From assembly GCF_031426495.1 (NCBI RefSeq), contig NZ_JANPLK010000080.1, positions 1-64,000 of the forward strand: 64,000 bases of DNA, given 5' to 3'. Below the pieces are notes generated by a model. It ran no database searches and was not told the origin of the DNA. It was given only the letters and a program-made list of their open reading frames with translations. Positions 8,096-16,343 of the stretch are shown here, piece after piece; position 1 is the stretch's first letter, and each line of letters opens with the position of its first letter. The DNA comes from Gemmatimonas sp. GTDB taxonomy: Bacteria > Gemmatimonadota > Gemmatimonadetes > Gemmatimonadales > Gemmatimonadaceae. The translations under genes were made by a program, and so were the position numbers.

Positions 8096-9397
8096 ATGCC
8101 GACCCATGCGCCGAACACTCGTCGTGCGACCGACCTGCTGAACACCTTCGCGCCGACGGTCGCCCCGGCGGGGCCGATTCTCATCGCGACCGATACCTCG
8201 TCCGCCTCCGATGCCGCGTTTCCGATGGCGCGTCTGCTCGCTGCATCGCTGAATGCATCGGTGGAAGTCGTGAGCGCCCTGCGGCCGAACACCATGCCGA
8301 TGTATGCGTACGAGCCCGTCCCGTATTGGACGCAGGCCGAGCCGTATCTCCTGGACGGTCGCCAGTCGGAGATCGACCGGCAAATCGGGCGTACGACGCC
8401 CGTTGGCACGGCGTGGCCCGTGCGGGTGCGCGTAGGTGAGCCACTCACGGAGATTGTGGAAGATGCGCGCGCGATCGATGCGCGCGTGATCATCGTTGGT
8501 CGCGGACGGCACTCCATGCTCGCCCGGGTGTTCGGCGGCGAATCGGTGCTGCGGCTGCTGCAACTGGGCGATACGCCGGTGTTGGCCGTCGAACCGGGGT
8601 CGGACACGCCGCCGATGAATGTGGTGATCGCCACCGACTTCAGCGCCTTCAGTCTCTATGCGGCACAGGTTGCCATGGGCCTGATTGCGCCTCCGGCCAC
8701 CGTGCGGCTGGTGCACGTGGGTCCCACGCTCAGCGAACCCGATGCGGCGAACGCGGCCATCGTGGATGGGTACACGAATGAGATCGCCACAGGATTCGCT
8801 CTACTGAAGGAGCATCTTGAGCCGCGCGGCTTCATCGTGGAAACTGTCTCGCTGCAGGGCAGTCCGTCGGCGCGTCTGCTCGAGTATCTCGAGACTTCTC
8901 AGGCCGATCTCGTGGTCACGGCTACCCACGGCTACGGTTTCCTGCGTCGGATGGTGCTGGGTAGCGTGACCACGGACCTGATACGCTCGGCGCCGTGCTC
9001 GGTGTTGTGCGTACCCGGACGCGCGCGCACCATCGCCGCGGCTCGCGCCAACGCGACGGCCAAGCAGCAGACGCGCACGTATGCGCTCGACGTGCTCGAC
9101 GCCGAGCTTAACGCGTTCACCACGCGCAACGCCGGTCGCTCCTGCAGCATCGAGATGGATCGTGTCGATCTCGGCGCGCAGTCGCTGGGGCACGGCATGC
9201 CGCTGGTCGGCGCCACCTATGACAAGCACGATCGCAGCGTCTCGCTGATGTTCGGTGCATCGAGCCTGCTCGGTGAGCACCTTAGTCATCGCATGCAGGG
9301 GTGCGAGTCGGTGCACACCATCTCGAATGCCCAAGGTCGGGATCAGGTCATGCGCATCGTGCACGACGGTGGCCAGACGCTGTTGCTGCTCGATTGA
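8096..9397 (+). CDS. Tandem universal stress protein with DUF5335-like C-terminus
   Basis: 433 residues from the ATG at 8096, preceded by a GGAG; an upstream GTG at 8051 is less likely. Two UspA domains follow one another (start PILIATDTSSASDAAF and NVVIATDFSAFSLYAA). The second keeps an ATP-type motif (ATHGYGF ... LGSVTTDLIRSAPCSVLCV); the first has GRGRHSML. The last roughly 105 residues (ending GATYDKHDRSVSLMFG ... QVMRIVHDGG) resemble the small DUF5335 family, normally a separate protein. Cytoplasmic stress role inferred; likely co-expressed with the BON gene 50 bp upstream. Confidence 0.82.
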   Translation: MPTHAPNTRRATDLLNTFAPTVAPAGPILIATDTSSASDAAFPMARLLAASLNASVEVVSALRPNTMPMYAYEPVPYWTQAEPYLLDGRQSEIDRQIGRTTPVGTAWPVRVRVGEPLTEIVEDARAIDARVIIVGRGRHSMLARVFGGESVLRLLQLGDTPVLAVEPGSDTPPMNVVIATDFSAFSLYAAQVAMGLIAPPATVRLVHVGPTLSEPDAANAAIVDGYTNEIATGFALLKEHLEPRGFIVETVSLQGSPSARLLEYLETSQADLVVTATHGYGFLRRMVLGSVTTDLIRSAPCSVLCVPGRARTIAAARANATAKQQTRTYALDVLDAELNAFTTRNAGRSCSIEMDRVDLGAQSLGHGMPLVGATYDKHDRSVSLMFGASSLLGEHLSHRMQGCESVHTISNAQGRDQVMRIVHDGGQTLLLLD

Positions 9398-9418
9398 GAG
9401 CTGCGACCGCGCGGGTCA

Positions 9419-11716
9419 CTAGCGCTCCAACCCGGCGGCGCGTGTGAGGCGGTCAACCTGCCGCAGCACTGCGTCACCGGTCGTGCTGTCTCCGGCCGCC
9501 CGCGAACCAAAGCCCAGCAGCTGTCCGGTAATGACGTAGGCAGCCGGAATGGACACCGACGGCGAGTCCACCCATTCACCCTGAGCCAGCAAGGCGGCTG
9601 GTGCACGGTACGATTGCCACAACGCCCGCGTGCGCTCCAGGTCGAGATGACCACCGGGATAGGCCATGTACTCCGGGTGCGATGCAGCTGGCTCGTTCAG
9701 CAGTCGCTGCGTAAGCCCCTGTGTCACCACGTAGTCGTTCAGACCAATGCCGCGCGGATAGCCGCCAATGGAGAAGTGAATGGGTCGCGCGGGGAATGTG
9801 GACTTGATGAATTGCAGCACCATCAACTGATCCCGTGTGAGATAGCCCGCCGGAATGACGGCATCGATGCCCGCGTGTTGAAATCTTGCCGTTTCCTGCA
9901 GCTGCAGATACGGCGGAACGGCGTCGGTCTCGGCCGCGGTCAGTGCGCCGAACGCTGTGGCCGGCACGGTCGTACTCAAGGCCCGATAGGCCGCAATACC
10001 ACTGCCGTCGTACGGCACGGGTGGCCGCTGCAGCAGCTGTCGTGCGTACCAATCCGTGTTCAGATACGGTACCAGCGCGATGGTGACATCGGGACGTATG
10101 CCTTCAACAAACTGCGCGTACCAGACGGGAAACGAATCATTGTCGCCGTTGGTGATCAGCACGCCATTGGGTTCGACCGACTGCAGCAGGTCACGCGCCC
10201 AGAGCGCCGTGAATTCGTGTCCGCGCCGCGAGGCAGACCCGCCGTTCACCAGCAGCGGCACCAACGCCAGTGACATCACGACACTGGTGCGCGCCCACGT
10301 GGCTCGCCGGGACAGCTGCTGCCACAAGGCGCCAAGGCCCATGCCCACCCACACACTCCAGGTGGCGAAGCTCCACAAGTAGAAATAGTCACGGTCGCGG
10401 ACTTCGCGGTTCACGCTGTCGCCAAGATCCGGTGCTTGTGAAGCACCGTACTTGAAGTTCAGATACACGATCAGTGCGGGCGTGAGCGTGAAGATGAGTG
10501 GCGCCACGAACGCGAACGAGGCGCGGTCACGCTGGAAATGACGCACACCACCGAACACGCCGAGTGCCAACACGCCCAGCGCGAGCAGCTGTTGCGCTCG
10601 CGGGTGCTGCTGCCACGCGTCGCGCATCCATTGCCATTCGAAGTACTGCCACCACATACCGAACTGTGCGCCGATCGGCGCCTGACGCACGGCGACGTTG
10701 TGTCCGCCGTACTGCTCTCGGCTCACGTTCGACATCAGCTTCGTCCACGTTTCGGCGCTGAAGGTACACGACAGCTCCGGCGCGCCGACGCAGGCGGTGG
10801 GTTCACCCACATTGATCACCGGGCGATGCGCGGCGCGAATGGGTTGAAACAGAAATGGCGTGAGCCCTATGCTCATCATGAGCGCGGCCGCACTCAGCGT
10901 GCGCCATCGCAGCAACGTGCCCGGACGGCGCAGCAGGACGAACAATCCCACCGCTGGTAGGGGCAGAAAGCCGGCGGGGTGATTGGCGTAGCCCATTCCG
11001 CACAGATAGGCGATGAGCACGAGGAAGGCATTGTTGCGCGTGTCGTGCCAGCGCAGTGCACACCACGCGGATACCGCGAGGCCGAGCATCGCCACCGTGT
11101 ACACCTTTTCGTTCACGACGCTCTGGTTCCACACCGTGAAGGCGGTGGCACCGATCCACGCGGCGGCAGCAGCGGTGACCAGTCGCGGCACGCGCGGCAT
11201 GTCGAACCCGCGCAGTGAGCGATGCGCCACCAGAAACCAGCAACCGGCCGACAGAGCACTGGTGGTGGCAGCCAGCAGATTCACCCGCGCGGCGTAGGTC
11301 AGCGATACGGGCAGCAGCGATGTCGCCTGCGCGAACGCGTGGGCGAGCAGCACGAACATCGGATTCCCCGGCGGATGCGGAATGCCGAGCACCTTGGCGG
11401 CGGCGATGTACTCGCTGGCGTCCCACATCGCCGTGGTGGGCGCGAGCGTGAACGCATAGAGCGCGAGGACCGCGAGCGAGACCACGGCCGCCGCGCGGTA
11501 CGGCGGCGCGTCTTCCTCGGGTGAATCGGATCCGAATGCGTTGCCGGCTACGAGGATCGCGATCGGTACGAACACGACGTAGCCAAGGGTGAGCAACGCC
11601 GCGGCCAGGTCGGTGCCGCCGCGCCACAGGTCGACATAGCCGGCCAACAGGGTGCACAGCGCGAACAGCGCGCAGCCAGCGGGGGCCCCGCGCGAGCGGA
11701 GAGCGTGAAGCAGCAT
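9419..11716 (-). CDS. DUF2723 multi-spanning membrane protein
   Basis: 765 residues. The first ~440 are a membrane domain with many helices, containing the DUF2723 hallmark MWDASEYIAAAKVLGIPHP followed by PGNPMFVLLAHAFA. An Asp/Glu in the first periplasmic loop and the His-Pro pair fit a GT-C glycosyltransferase fold like protein O-mannosyltransferases. The soluble C-terminus contains NGDNDSFPVWYAQ and YLNTDWYARQL, also typical. Likely a lipid-linked sugar-dependent glycosyltransferase; acceptor unknown. It is the downstream neighbour of the anti-sigma-like gene on the same strand, about 50 bp apart. Confidence 0.8.
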   Translation of the reverse strand: MLLHALRSRGAPAGCALFALCTLLAGYVDLWRGGTDLAAALLTLGYVVFVPIAILVAGNAFGSDSPEEDAPPYRAAAVVSLAVLALYAFTLAPTTAMWDASEYIAAAKVLGIPHPPGNPMFVLLAHAFAQATSLLPVSLTYAARVNLLAATTSALSAGCWFLVAHRSLRGFDMPRVPRLVTAAAAAWIGATAFTVWNQSVVNEKVYTVAMLGLAVSAWCALRWHDTRNNAFLVLIAYLCGMGYANHPAGFLPLPAVGLFVLLRRPGTLLRWRTLSAAALMMSIGLTPFLFQPIRAAHRPVINVGEPTACVGAPELSCTFSAETWTKLMSNVSREQYGGHNVAVRQAPIGAQFGMWWQYFEWQWMRDAWQQHPRAQQLLALGVLALGVFGGVRHFQRDRASFAFVAPLIFTLTPALIVYLNFKYGASQAPDLGDSVNREVRDRDYFYLWSFATWSVWVGMGLGALWQQLSRRATWARTSVVMSLALVPLLVNGGSASRRGHEFTALWARDLLQSVEPNGVLITNGDNDSFPVWYAQFVEGIRPDVTIALVPYLNTDWYARQLLQRPPVPYDGSGIAAYRALSTTVPATAFGALTAAETDAVPPYLQLQETARFQHAGIDAVIPAGYLTRDQLMVLQFIKSTFPARPIHFSIGGYPRGIGLNDYVVTQGLTQRLLNEPAASHPEYMAYPGGHLDLERTRALWQSYRAPAALLAQGEWVDSPSVSIPAAYVITGQLLGFGSRAAGDSTTGDAVLRQVDRLTRAAGLER

Positions 11717-11767
11717 GCGTTGTGTCTGGAGAAAGGGCGATCGCGCGTCGGCGATCAGTGTGGCGAA

Positions 11768-12370
11768 TCAGTTCTGCGCGGGGAGCGGTGCGGCCGGGAT
11801 GACACGCTCACGCATCGGGGTTTCGCTGGCGTCGCTCACGACGAAGGCGAAGTCGAGGGCATCGCGGGGCACGAGCACGCGCGCCCGCCACTCGTCGGCC
11901 TGCGGCGAATCGCTGGCCATAGCGGTGCTACCGCGATGCCAGCCGTTGAACGTGCCGATCACTTCGGCCGCACCGATATGCGGTCCGCGAATGGCGAACT
12001 GCACGATCCGTAGGGTGTCGAGCAGGCGTGCGCCAAGCGAGTCAGGCGCGCCGACGGCCGGCACGACGGTGTCGCCGAGGACGACGGCCGACGTCTGCAG
12101 CTGCGCCATCACGGCGAGCTGGTCACCGCGATGCACCGACACCATGAAGGCGAGCATGACGGTGAGCAGCACGCCGCCGGCGCCGGTGAGCGAGCCGCGG
12201 CGCAACCAGCGTGAGGCCCGAACTGCGGCCGGCGCGGACAACCGACGCGGAGCGGGGAACCGACGGACGGCCTGCATGATGGACTCCGGCGAGCCACCCC
12301 GACTCGTGACCGGTGCACGCAGCGCGTCGATCGCCCAGCCGGGAAGCGAGGGAGGGATCTGGTCAGTCAT
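11768..12370 (-). CDS. Single-pass membrane protein with CBM48-like domain, next to ECF sigma
   Basis: 200 residues. A cytoplasmic N-terminus of about 58 residues is followed by one membrane helix (GGVLLTVMLAFMVSV). The outer part ends in a CBM48/AMPK-type fold (VQFAIRGPHIGAAEVIGTFN then GWHRG ... WRARVLVPRDALDFAFVV). The gene starts five bases after the sigma-factor stop, the place of an anti-sigma factor, although no zinc-binding anti-sigma motif (HxxxCxxC) is present. Likely a membrane partner or anti-sigma factor with a sugar-sensing outer domain; this role is inferred from position. Confidence 0.6.
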   Translation of the reverse strand: MTDQIPPSLPGWAIDALRAPVTSRGGSPESIMQAVRRFPAPRRLSAPAAVRASRWLRRGSLTGAGGVLLTVMLAFMVSVHRGDQLAVMAQLQTSAVVLGDTVVPAVGAPDSLGARLLDTLRIVQFAIRGPHIGAAEVIGTFNGWHRGSTAMASDSPQADEWRARVLVPRDALDFAFVVSDASETPMRERVIPAAPLPAQN

Positions 12371-12375
12371 GAGAC

Positions 12376-12969
12376 TCAGGCATGGAGGTGCTCCGCGAGC
12401 AGGGCGCGTAGTCGGGTACAGGCGCGTTGCACGCGCATCTTGAGGGCGGACACGCCGACCCCGGTGATTGACGCCATCTCTTCATAGCTCAACTCGTCGG
12501 CGAAGCGCAGGACCACGGCCTCCCGGTGTTCGGGGCTGAGCAGAGCGAGCGCCTGGGCGAGATCGGTGCGTCGCTCGGCGGCTTCGTGGTCCGATTCCGC
12601 AGCGAGCTCGGCGGGCACGCCCGAGCGCTGCCCAGATAGTTCGGTATCGAACCGTGCATAGCGGGCCATGCGAGCGGACCGCGTGCGGCACTGGTTCACG
12701 AGGATGCGCAGCAGCCACGCCCCGAAGCGGTCGCCTCCGCTGTCGTCACCACTGCTTCTGGGCCGGTAGCTCCCGAGATGCCGGTAGGCGCGCACAAACG
12801 CGTCTTGCACCGCGTCCTCGGCGTCGTCGGAGTCAGCCAGCAGATGTGTCGCCACGCGCAGACAACGGGCGTGGTACCGGTCAACGATCAACGCGAAGGC
12901 GTTGACGTCTCCGGCCAGCACCCGTCGGATAATCGTGGCGTCGGCCGTAGTGGCCTCAGGCGTGGACAT
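12376..12969 (-). CDS. ECF-type RNA polymerase sigma factor (RpoE-like)
   Basis: 197 residues from the ATG at 12969. Region 2 (FALIVDRYHARCLRVATHLL ... DAEDAVQDAFVRAYRHLGSY) and region 4 (LALLSPEHREAVVLRF ... ELSYEEMASITGVGVSALK then MRVQRA) are both intact. The linker contains a Gly/Ser/Asp-rich insert (RPRSSGDDSGGDRFGAW). Five bases separate it from the membrane partner gene, so the two form one operon and the partner probably controls the sigma factor. Confidence 0.9.
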   Translation of the reverse strand: MSTPEATTADATIIRRVLAGDVNAFALIVDRYHARCLRVATHLLADSDDAEDAVQDAFVRAYRHLGSYRPRSSGDDSGGDRFGAWLLRILVNQCRTRSARMARYARFDTELSGQRSGVPAELAAESDHEAAERRTDLAQALALLSPEHREAVVLRFADELSYEEMASITGVGVSALKMRVQRACTRLRALLAEHLHA

Positions 12970-13031
12970 GCCCAATAACTCGCGGAAATCGGGGATCGTC
13001 ACAAGTTGGGGGAAACCAACGTGGAGATCGT

Positions 13032-13451
13032 GTGGCTGGCTACTCCGGTACACCGCTGGCGAAGAAACTGGGCATCGTGGAGGGCACCGTGGTGCATGTC
13101 GTGCACGAGCCGTCGCACTACAAGACGCTGCTCGACCCGCTGCCGTCGTCGGTGCGCTTTCTGTCGCGGCTCACACCGGCGGCGCAGGTGGTGCACCTGT
13201 TCACGGCCGAGCGCGCTGAACTCGCGTCACGACTCACCGCGTGGCGCACCGCGCTTCCGGACACCGTCGTGATCTGGGTGTCATGGCCAAAGAAAAGCGC
13301 CAAGGTCGCGACGGATATCACGGAGGATACCGTACGCGCCGTGGCGCTTCCGTTGGGCTTCGTCGACGTGAAAGTGTGCGCCGTCGACGAGGTGTGGTCG
13401 GGTCTTAAGCTCGTGGTGCGGAAAGAACTCCGCGTCGCCGGCGGGCCATGA
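13032..13451 (+). CDS. DUF3052 family protein
   Basis: 139 residues from a GTG at 13032 preceded by GGAGA. The start AGYSGTPLAKKLGI and the IWVSWPKKSAKVATDITED segment are the recognisable signature of the small DUF3052 family. The function is unknown; family members are cytoplasmic alpha/beta proteins. It is divergent from the ECF sigma gene (62 bp between starts). Its last 47 bases overlap the 3' end of the convergent CHRD gene. Confidence 0.82.
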   Translation: MAGYSGTPLAKKLGIVEGTVVHVVHEPSHYKTLLDPLPSSVRFLSRLTPAAQVVHLFTAERAELASRLTAWRTALPDTVVIWVSWPKKSAKVATDITEDTVRAVALPLGFVDVKVCAVDEVWSGLKLVVRKELRVAGGP

Positions 13452-14022
13452 GGCCAACGGCAGCCAAGCCGGCGGCCATCAGCAGCACTGAGGACGGCTC
13501 GGGAACGACGGTGACGAAGCCGCGGATTTCACCGCCGCCAGACGTCGTGGTGTGGATGTTGAAATAGACCTTGCCGGCGTTCAGGCCGGTTGCAAACGCG
13601 GCTTCGGCAGTGGCTGTCGTTCCACCGTTTGCGGTAATGAAGGCGGCGTTCCACGAGCTGGGCAAGCTGAGATCGAGCAGGGCCCCAAACGTCCCGCTCG
13701 TTAAACCGCTGGGAAATCCCGCGAGCGTCGGCGTGGTACTCGCCACGCCGACTGTTCCGGCGAGCGCGACCGCGGTGCAGCAATGCAGGTGCGCTGCCGT
13801 GACGTTCCCTGTGAGTCCGGAAAACGACGTATTGATGCTCAGCGTGCGATTCGTCGCGTTGTACACAAACAGCGCGAAGCCGGTGCCTGCCGACACGACG
13901 GGCGGTGACTCATTGGCCCCGTTCAGCGTCGCGCTGTACGTCTGCGCTGCCGCCGTCGAGGCGACCGAAGCAAGCCCGAGTGCCACACCGATGCTCAGGC
14001 TGCGAATGCTGAAACGATTCAT
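13405..14022 (-). CDS. CHRD-domain protein with PEP-CTERM sorting signal
   Basis: 205 residues from the ATG at 14022, which follows a strong GGGAGGGG ribosome site. Signal peptide ends near STAAAQ. The body is a CHRD domain (YSATLNGANESPPVVSAGTG ... VTAAHLHC ... GKVYFNIHTTTSGGGEIRG). The tail is a PEP-CTERM tripartite signal: VPEPSSVLL, a hydrophobic helix, then ARRRRG. It is thus exported and processed by an exosortase, which is not encoded in this window. CHRD domains occur in extracellular matrix-like proteins; the role here is unknown. Confidence 0.88.
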   Translation of the reverse strand: MNRFSIRSLSIGVALGLASVASTAAAQTYSATLNGANESPPVVSAGTGFALFVYNATNRTLSINTSFSGLTGNVTAAHLHCCTAVALAGTVGVASTTPTLAGFPSGLTSGTFGALLDLSLPSSWNAAFITANGGTTATAEAAFATGLNAGKVYFNIHTTTSGGGEIRGFVTVVPEPSSVLLMAAGLAAVGLMARRRRGVLSAPRA

Positions 14023-14128
14023 GAACCCCTCCCTGTCGAAGACGATCTCCGGGCTCGCCGCATTGACGAGCGCAGACGTGTCTGGCAGCACAACACGCGC
14101 CAACGCAGCTCTACTCGTCCCCATCAGG

Positions 14129-15034
14129 CTACTTCCACGCGGTAACGATCGCTTCACCGATCCGACCGATCACGGCGTTTCCTTCGGCGTCCACCCAATA
14201 GCGCGTGTCCGTGTTTTCCTTCGTGAGCACACAAGCAACGACGCGCGCTGGCAGCGAGAACACACCACAATCGGTGCGTGAGGCATCCACATCGCCGCTC
14301 TTGTGCGCGAGGCGTGTGCCGTAGGTGAACCGGGCCAGTTTCGAGTCGTCCTGATTATCGGCCAGGATGCGAAGCATGGTCGAGTCTGCTGCCGTACTCA
14401 CCGCTTTACCTTGCGCCAGCAGCGCAAAGAGCTGCGCCATCTCATTGGGTGTCGTCACGCCCAGTCCGTATTTGGCCGAGCTGTCGGGTGCGACGCTCGC
14501 GATGCGTGTCATCGAGCCGCTGTGCACTTTCGTGTGCGCGAGTCCAAGCGCTTCCATCTTCTGCCACACGCGCCGGATCTTGATACGATCGAGCACGAGA
14601 TTGGTGGCCGTGTTGTCGCTCAGCGTGCTCATGAGATAGGCCACGTCCCACAGGCGCAACGTGAGCGGGGTGCGCAGATTCTGCAGCTGCCCCGCACCGC
14701 CAACCTTGTCGATCTCCGTGAGCACGATGGGATCGTCGAGCGTGAGCTGCTTCTTTTCCGCCAAATCGAACAGCGTGACGAGAATCGGCACCTTGATCAG
14801 CGAGGCCGTGGAGAATGTCTCGTTGCCACGTTGTTCGAGATGCTCACCCGTCTCGAGATTCGTGATGCTGTATCCGACCACACCGCGGTGCGCGGCGGAC
14901 AGACTGTCGAGCGTGCGGCGGAGCACGGCTGTCTTCGTGCTCTGCGCGTCGGCGTGGCGCTCGAAGGCGAGAAGCGACAGCGTACACAACATCGCGAGGG
15001 TTCCGCGCACGACGCGGCTGGGACGAGCGGACAT
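14129..15034 (-). CDS. Class A beta-lactamase-like serine hydrolase
   Basis: 301 residues from the ATG at 15034, with a signal peptide. The catalytic SxxK is S78-L-I-K81 (FSTASLIKV), the SDN loop is S139-D-N141 (TLSDNTATN), and the KTG box reads K245-S-G (LAHKSGDVDAS). The omega-loop Glu that deacylates penicilloyl-enzyme in true class A enzymes is not evident: the stretch between GLAHTKVHSG and GVTTPNEMA contains no Glu. It may be a PBP-like or esterase relative, not an antibiotic-hydrolysing enzyme. Divergent from the SGNH hydrolase gene. Confidence 0.82.
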   Translation of the reverse strand: MSARPSRVVRGTLAMLCTLSLLAFERHADAQSTKTAVLRRTLDSLSAAHRGVVGYSITNLETGEHLEQRGNETFSTASLIKVPILVTLFDLAEKKQLTLDDPIVLTEIDKVGGAGQLQNLRTPLTLRLWDVAYLMSTLSDNTATNLVLDRIKIRRVWQKMEALGLAHTKVHSGSMTRIASVAPDSSAKYGLGVTTPNEMAQLFALLAQGKAVSTAADSTMLRILADNQDDSKLARFTYGTRLAHKSGDVDASRTDCGVFSLPARVVACVLTKENTDTRYWVDAEGNAVIGRIGEAIVTAWK

Positions 15035-15124
15035 AGCGGCAGGCTCCGGCAGAGCGAACAGGAAGGGCGAGGACTCTAATGTGCGCCTGGTTGCTTCGCG
15101 AGGGGAGCGTGCTACGATCAAGAT

Positions 15125-15898
15125 ATGCCTCGATTTCTCTCGACCGCGCTGGCGTCGATCACGATGCTGGCCACCATGCTGGTGCCGTCGATGCTGGCCG
15201 GCTGCAAGAGCGCGCCCACCGCTCCCGGCTTTCCCGAGGGCTCGGTGCGGGTGCTCTTCATTGGGAACTCGCTGACCTACACCAACGACCTGCCGGGCAT
15301 GTTCATGGCCGTCGCGCAGCACGCGGGGCGCACGGACGTGCGGGCAGCCGGTGTGGCGTTCGCCGACTTCGCCCTCGAGGATCATTGGGCCGAGGGCACG
15401 GCGCGGTCGTCGCTCGCGAAGAACCGGTGGGAGTACGTAGTGATGCAACAGGGGTCGTCGGCGCTGGCGGCCAGCCAGAGCACCCTGCGCACCTGGAGCC
15501 AGCAGTTCGATCCCCCAATCCGAGCGGCCGGTGCCACGCCGGTGCTGTTTATGGTGTGGCCGACGGTTGACCGGACGTTCGATTTTCCTGCCGTGCGCGA
15601 AGCGTACACGAATGCCGCCGTCGCCATCGATGGCCTGTTCGCGCCGGCCGGTGATGCGTGGGTGGCCTACGGAAATCTCAACGCGCTCTATTCGGCCGAC
15701 GGACGGCATCCGACCGCTGCCGGCACCTACCTCGCGGCGATCGTGCTGCTGGAACGACTCACCGGCATTCGGGTCGAGCTGCTACCGGCCACGATTCCGG
15801 GCTCGGCCATCGCACCGAACGATGTGCGTGCGCTGCAGCGCGCTGCGCGTACGGCGCTCGATCGCAATCCTGCGCGCCCGCGTGCCGTGCCGCAATGA
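15125..15898 (+). CDS. SGNH/GDSL-type hydrolase lipoprotein
   Basis: 257 residues with a signal peptide and lipobox (SMLAGC). Block I is VLFIGNSLTYTND (catalytic Ser), and the C-terminal block V is SADGRHPTAAGTY with the Asp-x-x-His pair. Between them MQQGSSAL and WPTVDR occupy the oxyanion regions. An envelope-anchored esterase or deacetylase is likely; the substrate cannot be told from the sequence. Confidence 0.8.
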   Translation: MPRFLSTALASITMLATMLVPSMLAGCKSAPTAPGFPEGSVRVLFIGNSLTYTNDLPGMFMAVAQHAGRTDVRAAGVAFADFALEDHWAEGTARSSLAKNRWEYVVMQQGSSALAASQSTLRTWSQQFDPPIRAAGATPVLFMVWPTVDRTFDFPAVREAYTNAAVAIDGLFAPAGDAWVAYGNLNALYSADGRHPTAAGTYLAAIVLLERLTGIRVELLPATIPGSAIAPNDVRALQRAARTALDRNPARPRAVPQ

Positions 15899-15971
15899 CC
15901 GCGTCTTTGACGGCCGACTTCGCTAAGTTCGGACACATGTCCGGACCGAAGTTTCGACGGCGGAGGCGCTG

Positions 15972-16334
15972 ATGGAGATTTACAAGCAGTTCACTTTTGA
16001 AGCCGCGCATCGGTTACCGAATGTGCCACCGGGGCACCAGTGCGCGCGGCTGCATGGGCACTCGTTCGAAGTGACCGTCCACGTGCGAGGGCCGCTGTCG
16101 GCCCACGAGGGATGGGTCATGGACTTCGCCGACCTGAAAGCGTCGGTCAAGCCGATCATCGACGAGCTCGATCACTATTACCTGAATGATATCGCCGGGC
16201 TGGAGAATCCGACCAGCGAAGTCATCGCGCGGTGGATCTGGCGTCGTCTCGTACCTACGCTCGCCGGTCTGAGTCAGATCGTAGTTCGGGAAACGTGTAC
16301 ATCAGGGTGCGTGTATCGCGGCGAAGACGAGTAG
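15972..16334 (+). CDS. queD: 6-carboxytetrahydropterin synthase QueD
   Basis: 120 residues, preceded by CGGAGG at 15961-15966. It tracks E. coli QueD closely: FTFEAAHRLP (first zinc His), GHQCARLHGHSFEV (catalytic Cys and two zinc His), MDFADLKASVKP, LDHYYLND, LENPTSEVIARWIW and ETCTSGCVYRGE. It converts dihydroneopterin triphosphate to 6-carboxy-tetrahydropterin in the queuosine/7-deazaguanine pathway. The other que genes are not in this window. Stop codon lies nine bases from that of the convergent histidine kinase. Confidence 0.95.
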   Translation: MEIYKQFTFEAAHRLPNVPPGHQCARLHGHSFEVTVHVRGPLSAHEGWVMDFADLKASVKPIIDELDHYYLNDIAGLENPTSEVIARWIWRRLVPTLAGLSQIVVRETCTSGCVYRGEDE

Positions 16335-16343
16335 CGGATGCCC

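Noticed and set aside
15035..15709. N-terminal extension of the beta-lactamase-like frame
   Set aside because: The upstream 225 codons are Arg/Gly/His-rich and overlap the SGNH hydrolase gene; a proper signal peptide begins at 15034.
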